From a virus: 64,000 nucleotides of DNA. The position numbers and the translations under genes were made by a program. Under the pieces are notes generated by a model. It saw only the letters and a program-made list of their open reading frames with translations. It made no database searches and was not told where the DNA came from. Below, in pieces: positions 1-7,091 of this stretch. The stretch covers positions 1 to 64,000 of the IMG/VR virus record IMGVR_UViG_3300042860_004240; one strand, written 5' to 3'. Every line of letters begins with the position of its first letter. Position 1 is the stretch's first letter.

Positions 1-4
1 GTTT

Positions 5-20
5 CTGCCCTCTTTTTTTT
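5..20 (+). terminator. 3' part of a Rho-independent terminator from an upstream module
   Basis: The window opens with CTGCCCTC followed by a run of T. The same 3' arm and T-run end the terminators at 625-659 and 1378-1411. The 5' arm lies outside the window. This suggests another copy of the tandem gene module lies upstream. Confidence 0.55.
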
Positions 21-170
21 GCAGACCACCCCGGAATGCCGTGTGATCGGATCCACGTTAACTGTCCGTGAACCTACCGTTGGCAACTCGGTAGCAAAAC
101 AAAGGCCACCAAGGCGGTACGTAGCCTCAGGTCATCCCGACCAACGTACACAACCGAAAGGAGAGCCGAA

Positions 171-596
171 ATGAGCTCACCAATCACAACCCCTGGAAAC
201 AGGCTGCATGTCCGGATCGTCACGATGCGGGAGCAGAATGGGCCTAACGGTCCGTTCGTCTCCTTGTCAGTGGCGGACGACTTTGACCCTGGGTTCAACC
301 GCATCAACGCCAACGAAGGTGATCTTGTCTCGTACACGATGACCCCTGAGGTGTGGGTAGAGTTGCTCAAGATCATCGTTGCCAAAACCGGTGCAAAGGC
401 ACAGACCAAGACGAGCAAAGGCAAGCGCCCTGCTCCCTACGTCTGCTTTGACAAAGTAGTCAAGCTCGTTATCGAGCAGACTGCTCCAATCAAGGTGACT
501 CGCAAGAGCCGTGTCGACGCCATCACCATCAGTGGTGACGTCAAGGCCGTGTCTTCACGTGACAAGCGTGCGGGCAACGGCATCAGCCTCGACTAG
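171..596 (+). CDS. Tandem paralogue family protein, copy 1
   Basis: A 141-residue protein of unknown function. It shares a signature with the next two genes: a central FVSL-x-V-A-D stretch followed by a G-[FY]-x-R segment, and a C-terminus containing KRAGN and ending in Asp. The start has a strong ribosome site (AAAGGAG) about 8 bases before the ATG. A leader hairpin (CTACCG/CGGTAG near 72-93) precedes it and a terminator follows, so it forms its own transcription unit. Base and codon use are clearly GC-richer than in genes after 2 kb. No catalytic motif, signal peptide or membrane segment is visible; a small beta-rich nucleic-acid-binding protein is only a guess. Confidence 0.8.
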   Translation: MSSPITTPGNRLHVRIVTMREQNGPNGPFVSLSVADDFDPGFNRINANEGDLVSYTMTPEVWVELLKIIVAKTGAKAQTKTSKGKRPAPYVCFDKVVKLVIEQTAPIKVTRKSRVDAITISGDVKAVSSRDKRAGNGISLD

Positions 597-624
597 CAAT
601 CGAGTTTCCGGGGAAAAGTAAATT

Positions 625-659
625 GAGGGTAGTTCCTAGCAAGGACTGCCCTCTTTTTA
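625..659 (+). terminator. Rho-independent terminator after copy 1
   Basis: GAGGGTAGTTCCT pairs with AGGACTGCCCTC across a short AGCA loop, with a mismatch or wobble, followed by TTTTT. An almost identical terminator lies at 1378-1411. Confidence 0.8.
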
Positions 660-790
660 TTGGAGTCCCACTCCGATGCTGGTCATCCGACTAGCAGGTG
701 GGGAGGCGAACTGTCTCGTAAGAGGCATTGCCCGGTTGGATACCGCTCTATTAGGGTGCTGCAATGCATCCAACCTGAAAGGAGGTTAAA

Positions 791-1204
791 ATGAACAACA
801 TCCCTTCGGGACGTGTACTTGTTCGTGTGAGCGTCGCTTACTCGAGGAAGAACACCGTCACCGGCGAGGTTTTCGTGTCGCTCAACGTAGCTGATTCGAT
901 GACCGCTGGGTACGAGCGTTTGCCACAAGCAGATCTCGTCACCTACGCCGTGGCCAAGGACGTGTGGACCATTCTCGTTCGCGAGATTGCAACACGCGGT
1001 GCCAAGGCTACCAAGGGTATTGACAAGAACAAGGAGTCCTACTCCAAGTTCTCGCCAAAGGTCGTTGAGTTGGTTATCCAGCTCACCGCTCCGATGGTGG
1101 TCAAGAATGTTGGTCGTAAGGGTTCGGCTCTCAGCATCGCTGGGAACGTATCCGCGATCAATGTTCGTGAGCGTCGTGCTGGCAACGGCATCGCTCTCGA
1201 CTAG
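791..1204 (+). CDS. Tandem paralogue family protein, copy 2
   Basis: A 137-residue paralogue of the genes at 171 and 1542. It carries FVSLNVAD, then GYERLP, then a C-terminal RRAGN block ending in Asp. The ribosome site AAAGGAGG sits 6 bases before the ATG. The leader 662-790 contains a strong hairpin (GGTTGGAT with ATCCAACC). Like copy 1 it is GC-rich for this replicon, so these two copies may be a recent acquisition or may keep the codon use of another host. No known domain recognised. Confidence 0.8.
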   Translation: MNNIPSGRVLVRVSVAYSRKNTVTGEVFVSLNVADSMTAGYERLPQADLVTYAVAKDVWTILVREIATRGAKATKGIDKNKESYSKFSPKVVELVIQLTAPMVVKNVGRKGSALSIAGNVSAINVRERRAGNGIALD

Positions 1205-1377
1205 TCGATACACCTCGGTGTGACGGGTCTCGTACTGAACCAGCAGTGAACTGGGAAGCCGATAGCACGGCAAAGGTGGGCTCATGACCTACATGCTATA
1301 CATGGTTGTAAGAACCTAGTCAAGACGACCGATATGCACCGTTGCTGCGAAAGTAGGTCGAAATCAAACTTGATGGA
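1205..1377 (+). other. Non-coding stretch between copy 2 and its terminator
   Basis: About 170 GC-rich bases separate the stop of copy 2 from its terminator. No credible ORF with a ribosome site is visible on either strand. The first copy has only about 28 bases here, so this could be a long 3' UTR or a remnant of a further gene. Confidence 0.4.
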
Positions 1378-1411
1378 GAGGGTAGTCCCTGGCAAGGACT
1401 GCCCTCTTTTT
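1378..1411 (+). terminator. Rho-independent terminator after copy 2
   Basis: GAGGGTAGTCCCT and AGGACTGCCCTC form a stem followed by TTTTT. It is a near-duplicate of the terminator at 625-659, showing that the whole module, not just the coding part, was duplicated. Confidence 0.8.
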
Positions 1412-1476
1412 ATTGCTTAATACCAAAGTCTGCTAGCTTACATAGATTACCGAAATGATATTCTAAACCGGCTAGC

Positions 1477-1491
1477 GCCCCCGTGGGGGGC
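1477..1491 (+). other. GC-rich hairpin in the leader of copy 3
   Basis: GCCCCC-GTG-GGGGGC is a perfect 6-bp hairpin with a 3-base loop, in the spacer where base composition drops from GC-rich to AT-rich. It has no T-run, so it is not a simple terminator. Confidence 0.5.
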
Positions 1492-1518
1492 TGGGGAGAA
1501 ACTCCCTGTATGTCAACT

Positions 1519-1538
1519 ATAAATTACTGGGAGGTAAT
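1519..1538 (+). repeat. Leader repeat carrying a ribosome site, copy A
   Basis: A 20-base sequence including ACTGGGAGGTAAT precedes the gene at 1542. It recurs exactly at 2055-2074 before the unrelated gene at 2079. It contains the GGGAGG ribosome site, so the two genes share a duplicated translation leader. Confidence 0.7.
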
Positions 1539-1541
1539 GAT

Positions 1542-1943
1542 ATGACACAGAAAGTCCAAGTACGGATCTCGACTGTTGCAATACGCGACGGGAAAGACTC
1601 CAAATTCGTAAGCCTCAATATCAGCGATGAGATGTCCCCTGGATATGATCGTCTTCCTGATGCTGAGTTGAAGTCCTACTCGCTCTCATTAGAGTTGTGG
1701 GACAAGTTCAAACTTCACTCTGAGAAATTGGGTGTGAAATGGACTTCGAAGAAGGACAAGAATGGCAAAGCGTATCTAACAAGTTCGCCGAAGGTGGTTA
1801 CATTTGATGTGGCTCTCACTCGGTCCTTGGTAGATTCCGTGAAAGACTTGGATCGTACTACACGTTCCTTGACCTTGAGCGGTACTGCTGGAAACATTCA
1901 AGTGCGTGAACAACGTGCGGGAAATACCGTCAATTTCGATTGA
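1542..1943 (+). CDS. Tandem paralogue family protein, copy 3
   Basis: A 133-residue paralogue of the genes at 171 and 791. It has FVSLNISD, GYDRLPDAEL and a C-terminal REQRAGN block ending in Asp. Unlike its two siblings it has base composition close to the rest of the window, which suggests an older resident copy. The ribosome site is the GGGAGG of the leader repeat. The family has no recognised domain; conservation of the middle and the C-terminal block points to a folded, functional protein. Confidence 0.8.
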   Translation: MTQKVQVRISTVAIRDGKDSKFVSLNISDEMSPGYDRLPDAELKSYSLSLELWDKFKLHSEKLGVKWTSKKDKNGKAYLTSSPKVVTFDVALTRSLVDSVKDLDRTTRSLTLSGTAGNIQVREQRAGNTVNFD

Positions 1944-2054
1944 TTCAAGTATTTCTTTACAAATAGTCGTGAGTGTCAGTATGTCTTCGGATGTGCTGAC
2001 ACTCATTACTCATATTTTTTTGTGTGTAACTCAACTAGATATCCGAAAAATCCA

Positions 2055-2074
2055 ATAAATTACTGGGAGGTAAT
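2055..2074 (+). repeat. Leader repeat carrying a ribosome site, copy B
   Basis: An identical copy of the 20 bases at 1519-1538, placed the same short distance before the ATG at 2079. Confidence 0.7.
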
Positions 2075-2078
2075 TACA

Positions 2079-2531
2079 ATGACAAAAATATCCGCAATTC
2101 ATCCAAACACAATCCTACGTGGAACAAATTCAATTGAGCTATTAACTACATCAACAAATGTAAACTTCGTAAAGAAAACATTTGAGTGCAGATGGGATCT
2201 TGATTCTCTTTGGACTGACCACTTTACCCCTAACGATCAGATTCGTTCAGCATTTGTATACAAGCACGATAAGTTCAAAGATACATACAATGTACTTATT
2301 GTTTTCCTCACTCTTGCGGTTAACAATAGTGGTAAATATATTACAAAAGTTGAACGTAAGAAATATCGAATCAATTTAAATTCTAAAGCTATTTGTGTAG
2401 CATGGGGCAATAGAAAATCTTTTCCATTAGAATATAGTTTCAATGAAATCGATCTAAATGATTTGAAAGCACAACTGTTTGAGATAACATCTGAATCAGC
2501 TGTGTTGTTCAAACAGGTAGTTAACACCTGA
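2079..2531 (+). CDS. Hypothetical protein
   Basis: A 150-residue protein of unknown function. The start at 2079 is chosen over an upstream in-frame ATG at 2022 because it follows the GGGAGG ribosome site of the duplicated leader by a normal distance. It is not a visible paralogue of the preceding trio. It is rich in Lys, Asn, Phe and Trp, with no signal peptide or membrane segment. Confidence 0.7.
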   Translation: MTKISAIHPNTILRGTNSIELLTTSTNVNFVKKTFECRWDLDSLWTDHFTPNDQIRSAFVYKHDKFKDTYNVLIVFLTLAVNNSGKYITKVERKKYRINLNSKAICVAWGNRKSFPLEYSFNEIDLNDLKAQLFEITSESAVLFKQVVNT

Positions 2532-2600
2532 AAACCCCTCGGTCAGTCCTACCGGGATAAAGTTAATAATGGACAACACAAATTCTCTAAGAATAAAGAA

Positions 2601-2613
2601 ACTCATACAAAAG
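2601..2613 (+). promoter_or_regulatory. TCATACAAAG-type intergenic motif
   Basis: ACTCATACAAAAG lies shortly before the gene at 2628. Closely related sequences recur in the same orientation at 4992, 7175, 10460, 11698, 14310 and 25650, all between genes. The role is unknown. Confidence 0.4.
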
Positions 2614-2627
2614 AAAGAAGATAACTT

Positions 2628-2825
2628 ATGTCTGGAATGATATACACAAAAGACGGAAAACTACACGATGTTTACGAGATGACTTTGCCTCAAGCAATTC
2701 AAGAATTCAGCTCAAGAACAATATCACTAACAGAAATTTGCGAAATGCAAGGTGAAATTATCCAGATTCTATCAGATAAAATCATTCACCTAGAAGATCG
2801 CCTAACCGCTCTAGAAAGGAGCTAA
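2628..2825 (+). CDS. Small hypothetical protein with coiled-coil C-terminus
   Basis: A 65-residue protein. The C-terminal half (EICEMQGEIIQILSDKI, then HLEDRLTALER) has heptad-like spacing of Ile and Leu typical of a short coiled coil. The gene at 2828 starts 2 bases after its stop, so the two are co-translated. Function unknown. Confidence 0.7.
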   Translation: MSGMIYTKDGKLHDVYEMTLPQAIQEFSSRTISLTEICEMQGEIIQILSDKIIHLEDRLTALERS

Positions 2826-2827
2826 TA

Positions 2828-3166
2828 ATGACAACTCTAAAAGAGCTCATTAACCATTACTGCGAAGATGAAGACGCAGTAATAATCGAAACACTTACAG
2901 AGGACATAGCAAACTTGTTATGCGATCCCAATGAAGATGATCTAGATGTCTGGAACGAACGAATTACAAAGTTCAGTAAAGATATCATTGAGATTCGTTG
3001 GAGAGGTTTAAGTGTTAGACGTGGAGTTATGTATGTAACCCGTTCCGAAGGTAATTGGATTGGATTTACAACAGCAGGAAATGGTACACCTGCCTACATA
3101 TTCCCAGTCAACGATATTTTCGCGGAAACCATTTATTGGGAAATTCTGTCGAGAACATTGTTGTAA
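2828..3166 (+). CDS. Hypothetical acidic protein
   Basis: A 112-residue protein whose N-terminal half is rich in Asp and Glu. The C-terminal half holds Trp and aromatic residues and an RRGVMYVTRSEGNWIGF-like beta pattern. The ribosome site GAAAGGAG overlaps the end of the upstream gene. No recognised domain. Confidence 0.7.
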   Translation: MTTLKELINHYCEDEDAVIIETLTEDIANLLCDPNEDDLDVWNERITKFSKDIIEIRWRGLSVRRGVMYVTRSEGNWIGFTTAGNGTPAYIFPVNDIFAETIYWEILSRTLL

Positions 3167-3171
3167 AGATC

Positions 3172-3250
3172 CTACTTCCCCCAAGTAGAAGACGGAGTTG
3201 AGAGCCCCGTACTGTCCCCAACAGTAGAAAGCATTCGTTGCTAGCTCTCC
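3172..3250 (+). ncRNA. Candidate structured RNA with C-rich hairpin loops
   Basis: CTACTT (3172-3177) pairs with AAGTAG (3183-3188) around a CCCCC loop. TACTGT (3210-3215) pairs with ACAGTA (3221-3226) around a CCCCA loop. An outer stem GAGAGC (3200-3205) with GCTCTC (3244-3249) encloses the second hairpin. No ORF is visible. It may be a leader, a processed RNA or a 3' UTR. Confidence 0.45.
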
Positions 3251-3394
3251 ATTTCTCTTATTAGGTAATAATAAAAAAAATATTAGAACCTGATATAGAG
3301 TACCACAAATAATATAATAAATCAACATTGATAACACCAAAGTAATAAATCAAATGCAACAATTATCAATCTTTCTATAACAAGGAAATAATTA
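3251..3394 (+). other. AT-rich spacer
   Basis: Very AT-rich, with no credible ORF. Several TATAAT-like strings occur (for example AATATAATAAAT near 3308) but no convincing -35 element, so a promoter is possible but unproven. Confidence 0.3.
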
Positions 3395-3466
3395 ATGTTT
3401 GAAGCATTTATTGAATGGGTATTATCAATCTTTATCGGTCCTGAAGGAGGAAACGATGGATACTAA
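3395..3466 (+). CDS. Tiny hydrophobic protein
   Basis: A 23-residue ORF (begins MFEAFIEWVLSIFIG) with a plausible AAGGAA ribosome site. It is a single hydrophobic helix. Its end overlaps the start of the gene at 3456, so it may serve mainly to couple translation. Too short for homology. Confidence 0.45.
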   Translation: MFEAFIEWVLSIFIGPEGGNDGY

Positions 3467-3647
3467 TAACGAATATGACGAAGAAGAAACAAAAACACCA
3501 ATCGCTGGCAAAGCAGGCAAACTCACTAAAAGGTTTGTTAAGCTTGGATTAGCCGGCGTAAACAAAGCCAAAGAAGTTCCAGGTAAAACTGTAACTGCAA
3601 GCAAAAAGGGTGCTAGTAGCTTTAAAGAAGGCTACAAAAGCGCATAA
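3456..3647 (+). CDS. Small basic protein
   Basis: A 63-residue protein: an acidic N-terminus (NEYDEEE) followed by a Lys/Gly/Ala-rich region like histone-tail or DNA-compacting proteins. The ATG at 3456 follows a strong GGAGG site; an earlier in-frame start lacks one. A nucleoid-associated role is a guess. Confidence 0.6.
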   Translation: MDTNNEYDEEETKTPIAGKAGKLTKRFVKLGLAGVNKAKEVPGKTVTASKKGASSFKEGYKSA

Positions 3648-3661
3648 CACATACAGAAGCG

Positions 3662-3684
3662 TTGATGATTGCAAAATCGTCAAC
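3662..3684 (+). other. Hairpin before the gene at 3735
   Basis: GTTGATGATT pairs with AATCGTCAAC around a 3-base loop, with one wobble. No T-run follows, so it is more likely an mRNA-stabilising or processing hairpin than a terminator. Confidence 0.4.
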
Positions 3685-3734
3685 ACATCAAAAGTAATAA
3701 AACCAATAAATAACCTGAATAGGAGAACAATAAC

Positions 3735-4808
3735 ATGGCATTAGACTATGCTAAATTGGGTTCTACATTCGCCGGCTTGGAAGCATTTGCTGACAATCCA
3801 GAGGCAATGGAGCTCACACGTAATACTATCAACCTTCGGGTTGGTAAACAAACACCATTCAAAGGCACAATCGGCAACGAAAAGCTGAACGCCTTTGTAA
3901 CATTGAAGTCGGCAAAGTTGACTCGTCTCAGCTTGCTACGTCAATCCCGTAAGCAACCATCAACTTCAGGTAGTCCTGACTATTATATCGTAACTGGTGC
4001 ATTTTCGCCAGTCGATCTAGAAGTCATGATTGAATCTGATGGAGAACTCGTACCATTATATGATGTATGGCGCGAAATGACAAATGCTTTGGGTAAGACA
4101 AAATATGATTCAAACGCCTTCTTGGCTCACTTGACTCGTATTGGCCTCAACTATACCAATGGTGGATTCCCTATCTACTTCCAGCAAATGGGAGCAGATC
4201 CGGATAAAATTGAGTACACACTGAACATGTTCCGTGACCTCGGTGGTTATGATGATGTCGCTGCAATGCAGAAGGCAACACGTGACTCATCTAAGCCACA
4301 ACGCATGGAACGTACACTCAAGCATGACACTGGTATTCCAGTAACATTCTTTGAGCTCGGTCAAGTTGATCGTACCAAAGTCACTAGTGGACAAGGTTTC
4401 GTAGACCTTTGTGATTCAATGAGCGGTCAATTCAACCGTGTAACATCACAACGTCACGATGCTAACGTACTTGCTCGTGAATTGGAAACTAATACAAACC
4501 TTTCAGATAAGAGCATTAAGGAAATCAACGCTAAGATTAAATCTTTGCGCGATCAATCCGTACAATACTCAGCTGTATGGTCAGGTTCACAACAAATCAC
4601 TGTAACAAATCCTATCACTAAGGATGTAGAATACAGTGATCGTTTTGCACCAACAAATGCACCTTGTGGTCGCTTTGACCTACTCGTCGATGGAGAAACA
4701 ATCAACATTGACCTGTGGAAAAACAGCGTTCGCAACGATGGTAGTGCACCATCAACATCTGTTCCTGCTCTTAAAACAATTAGTGCAGATTCAAACCCAT
4801 TAGGTTAA
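3735..4808 (+). CDS. Hypothetical protein, 357 aa
   Basis: A soluble protein of unknown function with a good AGGAG ribosome site. The N-terminal half has alternating beta-like segments. Around residues 245-280 there is a polar helical stretch (RELETNTNLSDKSIKEINAK) that could form a coiled coil. The C-terminus is rich in Ser, Thr, Pro and Ala. It stands alone, flanked by structured spacers, and is moderately codon-optimised, suggesting high expression. A virion or DNA-associated protein is possible, but no motif supports either. Confidence 0.75.
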   Translation: MALDYAKLGSTFAGLEAFADNPEAMELTRNTINLRVGKQTPFKGTIGNEKLNAFVTLKSAKLTRLSLLRQSRKQPSTSGSPDYYIVTGAFSPVDLEVMIESDGELVPLYDVWREMTNALGKTKYDSNAFLAHLTRIGLNYTNGGFPIYFQQMGADPDKIEYTLNMFRDLGGYDDVAAMQKATRDSSKPQRMERTLKHDTGIPVTFFELGQVDRTKVTSGQGFVDLCDSMSGQFNRVTSQRHDANVLARELETNTNLSDKSIKEINAKIKSLRDQSVQYSAVWSGSQQITVTNPITKDVEYSDRFAPTNAPCGRFDLLVDGETINIDLWKNSVRNDGSAPSTSVPALKTISADSNPLG

Positions 4809-4831
4809 TTAACTTAATGTAAGAACGTAAG

Positions 4832-4912
4832 CAAGTATTCCTTACACGCCAGACGAGAAGCGCTGGTAGTAAGGGATGCTTGTTTGCAAGTGTCAGGGAG
4901 CTCGTCTGTCCC
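4832..4912 (+). ncRNA. Candidate structured RNA with kissing-loop or pseudoknot pairing
   Basis: CAAGTATTCCTTAC (4832-4845) pairs with GTAAGGGATGCTTG (4869-4882) with wobbles. The apical part holds CAGACGAG (4850-4857). A second small hairpin, GGGA with TCCC, exposes CTCGTCTG (4901-4908), the perfect 8-base complement. The geometry fits two hairpins joined by a loop-loop contact. No ORF crosses the region. Confidence 0.5.
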
Positions 4913-4991
4913 CGTGATTGTAATAGATCAAAAATTGTACGCATTAACAGACCCACTCTCAAATTAAATTAATACACTAAAAAAAAATTAT

Positions 4992-5003
4992 ATTCATACA
5001 TAG
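4992..5003 (+). promoter_or_regulatory. TCATACATAG-type intergenic motif
   Basis: ATTCATACATAG lies 15 bases before the ATG at 5019. It is a member of the repeated intergenic motif described in the findings. Confidence 0.4.
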
Positions 5004-5018
5004 ACCAAAAGGAAACTA

Positions 5019-5264
5019 ATGGAACAATTGAAAGGACCTAACACACCTTGCATGATCTGTGAAAAAGCCATACTTTATCTATGGCCTCAACGTGATGCAA
5101 CTAACTTAAACAGTGCTGTCGATGTATCAATCGCCGGCTATTACGGATCTGACTTTGACACAATGAGATACACAGGTATCATTTGTGACCATTGTCTAGA
5201 TTCACTCATACAAAGAAATAAAATTGAATTCATAAAATCAATTTACCAAAACGAAAAGGATTAG
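5019..5264 (+). CDS. Small zinc-binding-like protein
   Basis: An 81-residue protein with two CxxC pairs (CMIC near residue 11 and CDHC near residue 56), the usual layout of a small treble-clef or zinc-ribbon fold. The ribosome site AAAGGAAA precedes the ATG. The gene at 5269 follows after 4 bases. Target unknown. Confidence 0.65.
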   Translation: MEQLKGPNTPCMICEKAILYLWPQRDATNLNSAVDVSIAGYYGSDFDTMRYTGIICDHCLDSLIQRNKIEFIKSIYQNEKD

Positions 5265-5268
5265 AATA

Positions 5269-5589
5269 ATGAGAAACATTACTTTAATTAAAATGATCCC
5301 AACCACTGAAAATAAAAGTAATGCTTTATTCCGAATCTCTCCAGGTTTTGTAGAAAAGTATTATGCTAATTCAAACAACTTAAAAGCTGTTAATCACATA
5401 CTAGTTATTGTGATGCTCGAACTAAATGCCATACACGCTTATCCTTGCAACGAAAATGCAGAGATTAAAAACGTTGACTGGTATTTCGAAGAACCATATA
5501 CAGATGCAGAAGATTTCTTTAATGCATTCTACGAACTGGTAATCAAAATCAAAAATAAGAAAATTCATACACAACAAAGGAACATATAA
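5269..5589 (+). CDS. Hypothetical protein
   Basis: A 106-residue soluble protein with no recognised domain. It lies in a run of closely spaced small genes (5019-6373). The ribosome site AAAAGGA lies within the end of the previous gene. Confidence 0.65.
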   Translation: MRNITLIKMIPTTENKSNALFRISPGFVEKYYANSNNLKAVNHILVIVMLELNAIHAYPCNENAEIKNVDWYFEEPYTDAEDFFNAFYELVIKIKNKKIHTQQRNI

Positions 5590-5590
5590 T

Positions 5591-5704
5591 ATGAATAAGA
5601 AAATAACAATAGGAACCTTGATCACTATGTTAGCGTTTACGTTTACATGGGTGTTCAAGAAAGACATCAAAATTGGATTCATGAAAGGGTGGAACCGGTC
5701 ATGA
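5591..5704 (+). CDS. Tiny single-span membrane protein
   Basis: A 37-residue ORF with a hydrophobic segment (residues 6-20) after a Lys-rich start and a basic tail. The start follows AAAGGAAC. The stop overlaps the next ATG in an ATGA arrangement, which supports it as a real cistron. Confidence 0.55.
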   Translation: MNKKITIGTLITMLAFTFTWVFKKDIKIGFMKGWNRS

Positions 5705-5922
5705 AAAAGTTCTGGCTATGGAACCTCAAGCTTACACCAGCATACCACTTCTCCAAAGGTAAATACGGCAAAGGACTACTCCTTCTAGCTGTTAACTTTA
5801 CAATTGGAGCTGCTATTGCAATGAAAGCTCAAGAAACAAAAAAGAACCCAATCAAATCAAAAACATCAAAAGAATTTGACGAAATCGTTAAATACTATGA
5901 ACAAAAGGCAAAGGTACAATAA
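5701..5922 (+). CDS. Small membrane-associated protein
   Basis: A 73-residue protein. The start at 5701 is taken from the ATGA overlap rather than the in-frame ATG at 5647, which lies inside the upstream gene. It has a hydrophobic segment (GLLLLAVNFTIGAAIA) and a charged C-terminal tail. Function unknown. Confidence 0.6.
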   Translation: MKKFWLWNLKLTPAYHFSKGKYGKGLLLLAVNFTIGAAIAMKAQETKKNPIKSKTSKEFDEIVKYYEQKAKVQ

Positions 5923-6083
5923 TGGCTAACTTTCTAATAGGGGCTCTATTTACTTATGGCATATTTGCTACTCTAGCATTTATGGACAGTGAAAAAGACC
6001 TTAAAAAGTTAAACAGAACAATCAAAGCAAAAAAGAATCATCCATCATCTGGTGTGATTCCAATGAAAAGGAAAGTAGGTTAA
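5922..6083 (+). CDS. Tiny single-span membrane protein
   Basis: A 53-residue ORF starting in a TAATG overlap with the previous stop. The N-terminus (MANFLIGALFTYGIFATLAF) is a hydrophobic helix followed by a Lys-rich cytoplasmic-type tail. Likely part of the same membrane gene set as 5591 and 5701. Confidence 0.55.
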   Translation: MANFLIGALFTYGIFATLAFMDSEKDLKKLNRTIKAKKNHPSSGVIPMKRKVG

Positions 6084-6085
6084 TA

Positions 6086-6373
6086 ATGTCATTGAACAGT
6101 ATAACCCATATGCAAGCTGCAGAACTCATAGATAGTGCTGCAATGGAGGATCGACTCTATCATTTCAATGGTGGACAATCCTATCTTAGAATCAGCAATG
6201 TATCAAATGTCCTCATGGTCATTGATACGAGCCGAGCAGATAAGGTAGAAGTAAGCCTACATGATGGTACAGAATACTTTAAAACTTACGCACAAAATTG
6301 CTTTTCTTATTCCGAAAGAATGAGAATGAATCCAATGCGTAATTTCTTTAAGCTACCTGTAGAAGCACAATAG
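6086..6373 (+). CDS. Hypothetical protein
   Basis: A 95-residue soluble protein two bases after the previous stop, with an AAAGTAGG ribosome site. No recognised domain. It is the last gene before a terminator. Confidence 0.65.
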   Translation: MSLNSITHMQAAELIDSAAMEDRLYHFNGGQSYLRISNVSNVLMVIDTSRADKVEVSLHDGTEYFKTYAQNCFSYSERMRMNPMRNFFKLPVEAQ

Positions 6374-6391
6374 ATCACCTCCAGTAATAAT

Positions 6392-6459
6392 AATCTCTAG
6401 CACATAGGCATAGTATAGATACTCTCTATATTGTGTCTATGTGTTAGATTTTATTTTTT
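6392..6459 (+). terminator. Rho-independent terminator
   Basis: AATCT plus AGCACATAG pairs with CTATGTGTT plus AGATT, with an inner AT-rich extension, followed by TTTTATTTTTT. It ends the transcript of the 5019-6373 gene run. Confidence 0.7.
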
Positions 6460-6511
6460 ATTCACCACCGGCCGGAACGGCCCAACCCAAAACACTATTT
6501 TTAGCAAGCTT

Positions 6512-6554
6512 CTGGTAGTACTTTAAATTAATACTTTTATTTAAAAATACTACC
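6512..6554 (+). other. Inverted repeat in spacer
   Basis: GGTAGTA and TACTACC flank an AT-rich middle that itself pairs (AAAT with ATTT). It lies just before the promoter at 6585 and could be an operator or a protective 3' hairpin. Confidence 0.4.
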
Positions 6555-6584
6555 TTATTAAAGCGCGCAAAAATACCCTACCAA

Positions 6585-6613
6585 TTGACAAAGGAAACAT
6601 AATGATATATACT
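6585..6613 (+). promoter_or_regulatory. Consensus sigma-70-type promoter
   Basis: TTGACA, 17 bases, then TATACT, placed about 50 bases before the ATG at 6661. This is among the closest matches to a housekeeping promoter in the window. A short ORF with its own ribosome site (6603-6659) overlaps it and would matter only for transcripts from upstream. Confidence 0.65.
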
Positions 6614-6660
6614 AGAAGCAATCCAGAAAATACAACTACATATTCAAGGAGTAACTAACA

Positions 6661-6873
6661 ATGCCTCGGCAGCATCAAAGCTCTAAAATGAAGAGCGTTC
6701 TTAAAGAACTAACACGGTTAGGATTCACCGTAGAACGTAACAAATCAGGTACCTACAAAATTGTGCCCCCTCCCAATATTGAAGGTCCTGTTTACACTAC
6801 GCACGGAACTGAATCAGCGTACCATCCAATGAGACGCGACTTTAAGAGGATGTATAATGTTAACATTGAATAA
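6661..6873 (+). CDS. HicA-like small protein
   Basis: A 70-residue basic protein. The layout (helix, L-x-R-x-G-F-x-V-x-R, strand ending in KIVPP, then THGT and a basic helix) resembles HicA-like double-stranded-RNA-binding-fold proteins often found in phages. The catalytic His of toxic HicA is not clearly present (a Ser/Thr/Tyr stretch lies in its place), and no HicB partner is next to it. It is expressed from the promoter at 6585 with an AAGGAG site. Confidence 0.55.
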   Translation: MPRQHQSSKMKSVLKELTRLGFTVERNKSGTYKIVPPPNIEGPVYTTHGTESAYHPMRRDFKRMYNVNIE

Positions 6874-6974
6874 CACTTGTATTATGTGCGAGAGTGAGAA
6901 CACGTAGTGGTTGCGTGTTCCACTCTTGCGCCTGGTATTCCATTAACATAATTAAATCCAACTATAACTTTAAA

Positions 6975-6990
6975 TGTTCCACGTGAAACA
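6975..6990. promoter_or_regulatory. parS: parS-like centromere site (ParB binding)
   Basis: TGTTCCACGTGAAACA matches the conserved bacterial chromosomal parS consensus (TGTTNCACGTGAAACA) at all 16 positions, with an inner CACGTG. It sits in a non-coding spacer. No parA or parB gene is visible in the window, so the ParB would be encoded elsewhere on the replicon or be the host's. Confidence 0.75.
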
Positions 6991-7025
6991 ATTACAGTAA
7001 TTTTGTTGAACAAATAAAGAAAAGG

Positions 7026-7049
7026 GTCCCTCGCAGGGGTAGACCCAAA
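7026..7049 (+). other. GC-rich imperfect hairpin
   Basis: GGGTC pairs with GACCC around CCCTCGCAGGGGTA, whose ends can extend the stem. It lies 36 bases after the parS-like site and could be part of the same locus or an mRNA leader. Confidence 0.35.
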
Positions 7050-7091
7050 CAAAACTTATCTAAACGTATAACACCACTAAAAGGAAATATT

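Noticed and set aside
683-1285. A 200-codon minus-strand open frame across copy 2
   Set aside because: It is the mirror of the well-supported + strand gene at 791-1204, in a GC-rich stretch where such shadows are common; it has no ribosome site.
2570-2641. A 23-codon ORF upstream of the gene at 2628
   Set aside because: No ribosome site, and it overlaps the repeated intergenic motif and the start of a better gene.
6603-6659. An 18-codon leader ORF before the HicA-like gene
   Set aside because: It overlaps the strong promoter at 6585-6613, so the main transcript would start inside it.
6661-6873. A HicAB toxin-antitoxin pair
   Set aside because: No HicB-like gene is adjacent and the HicA catalytic His is not evident.
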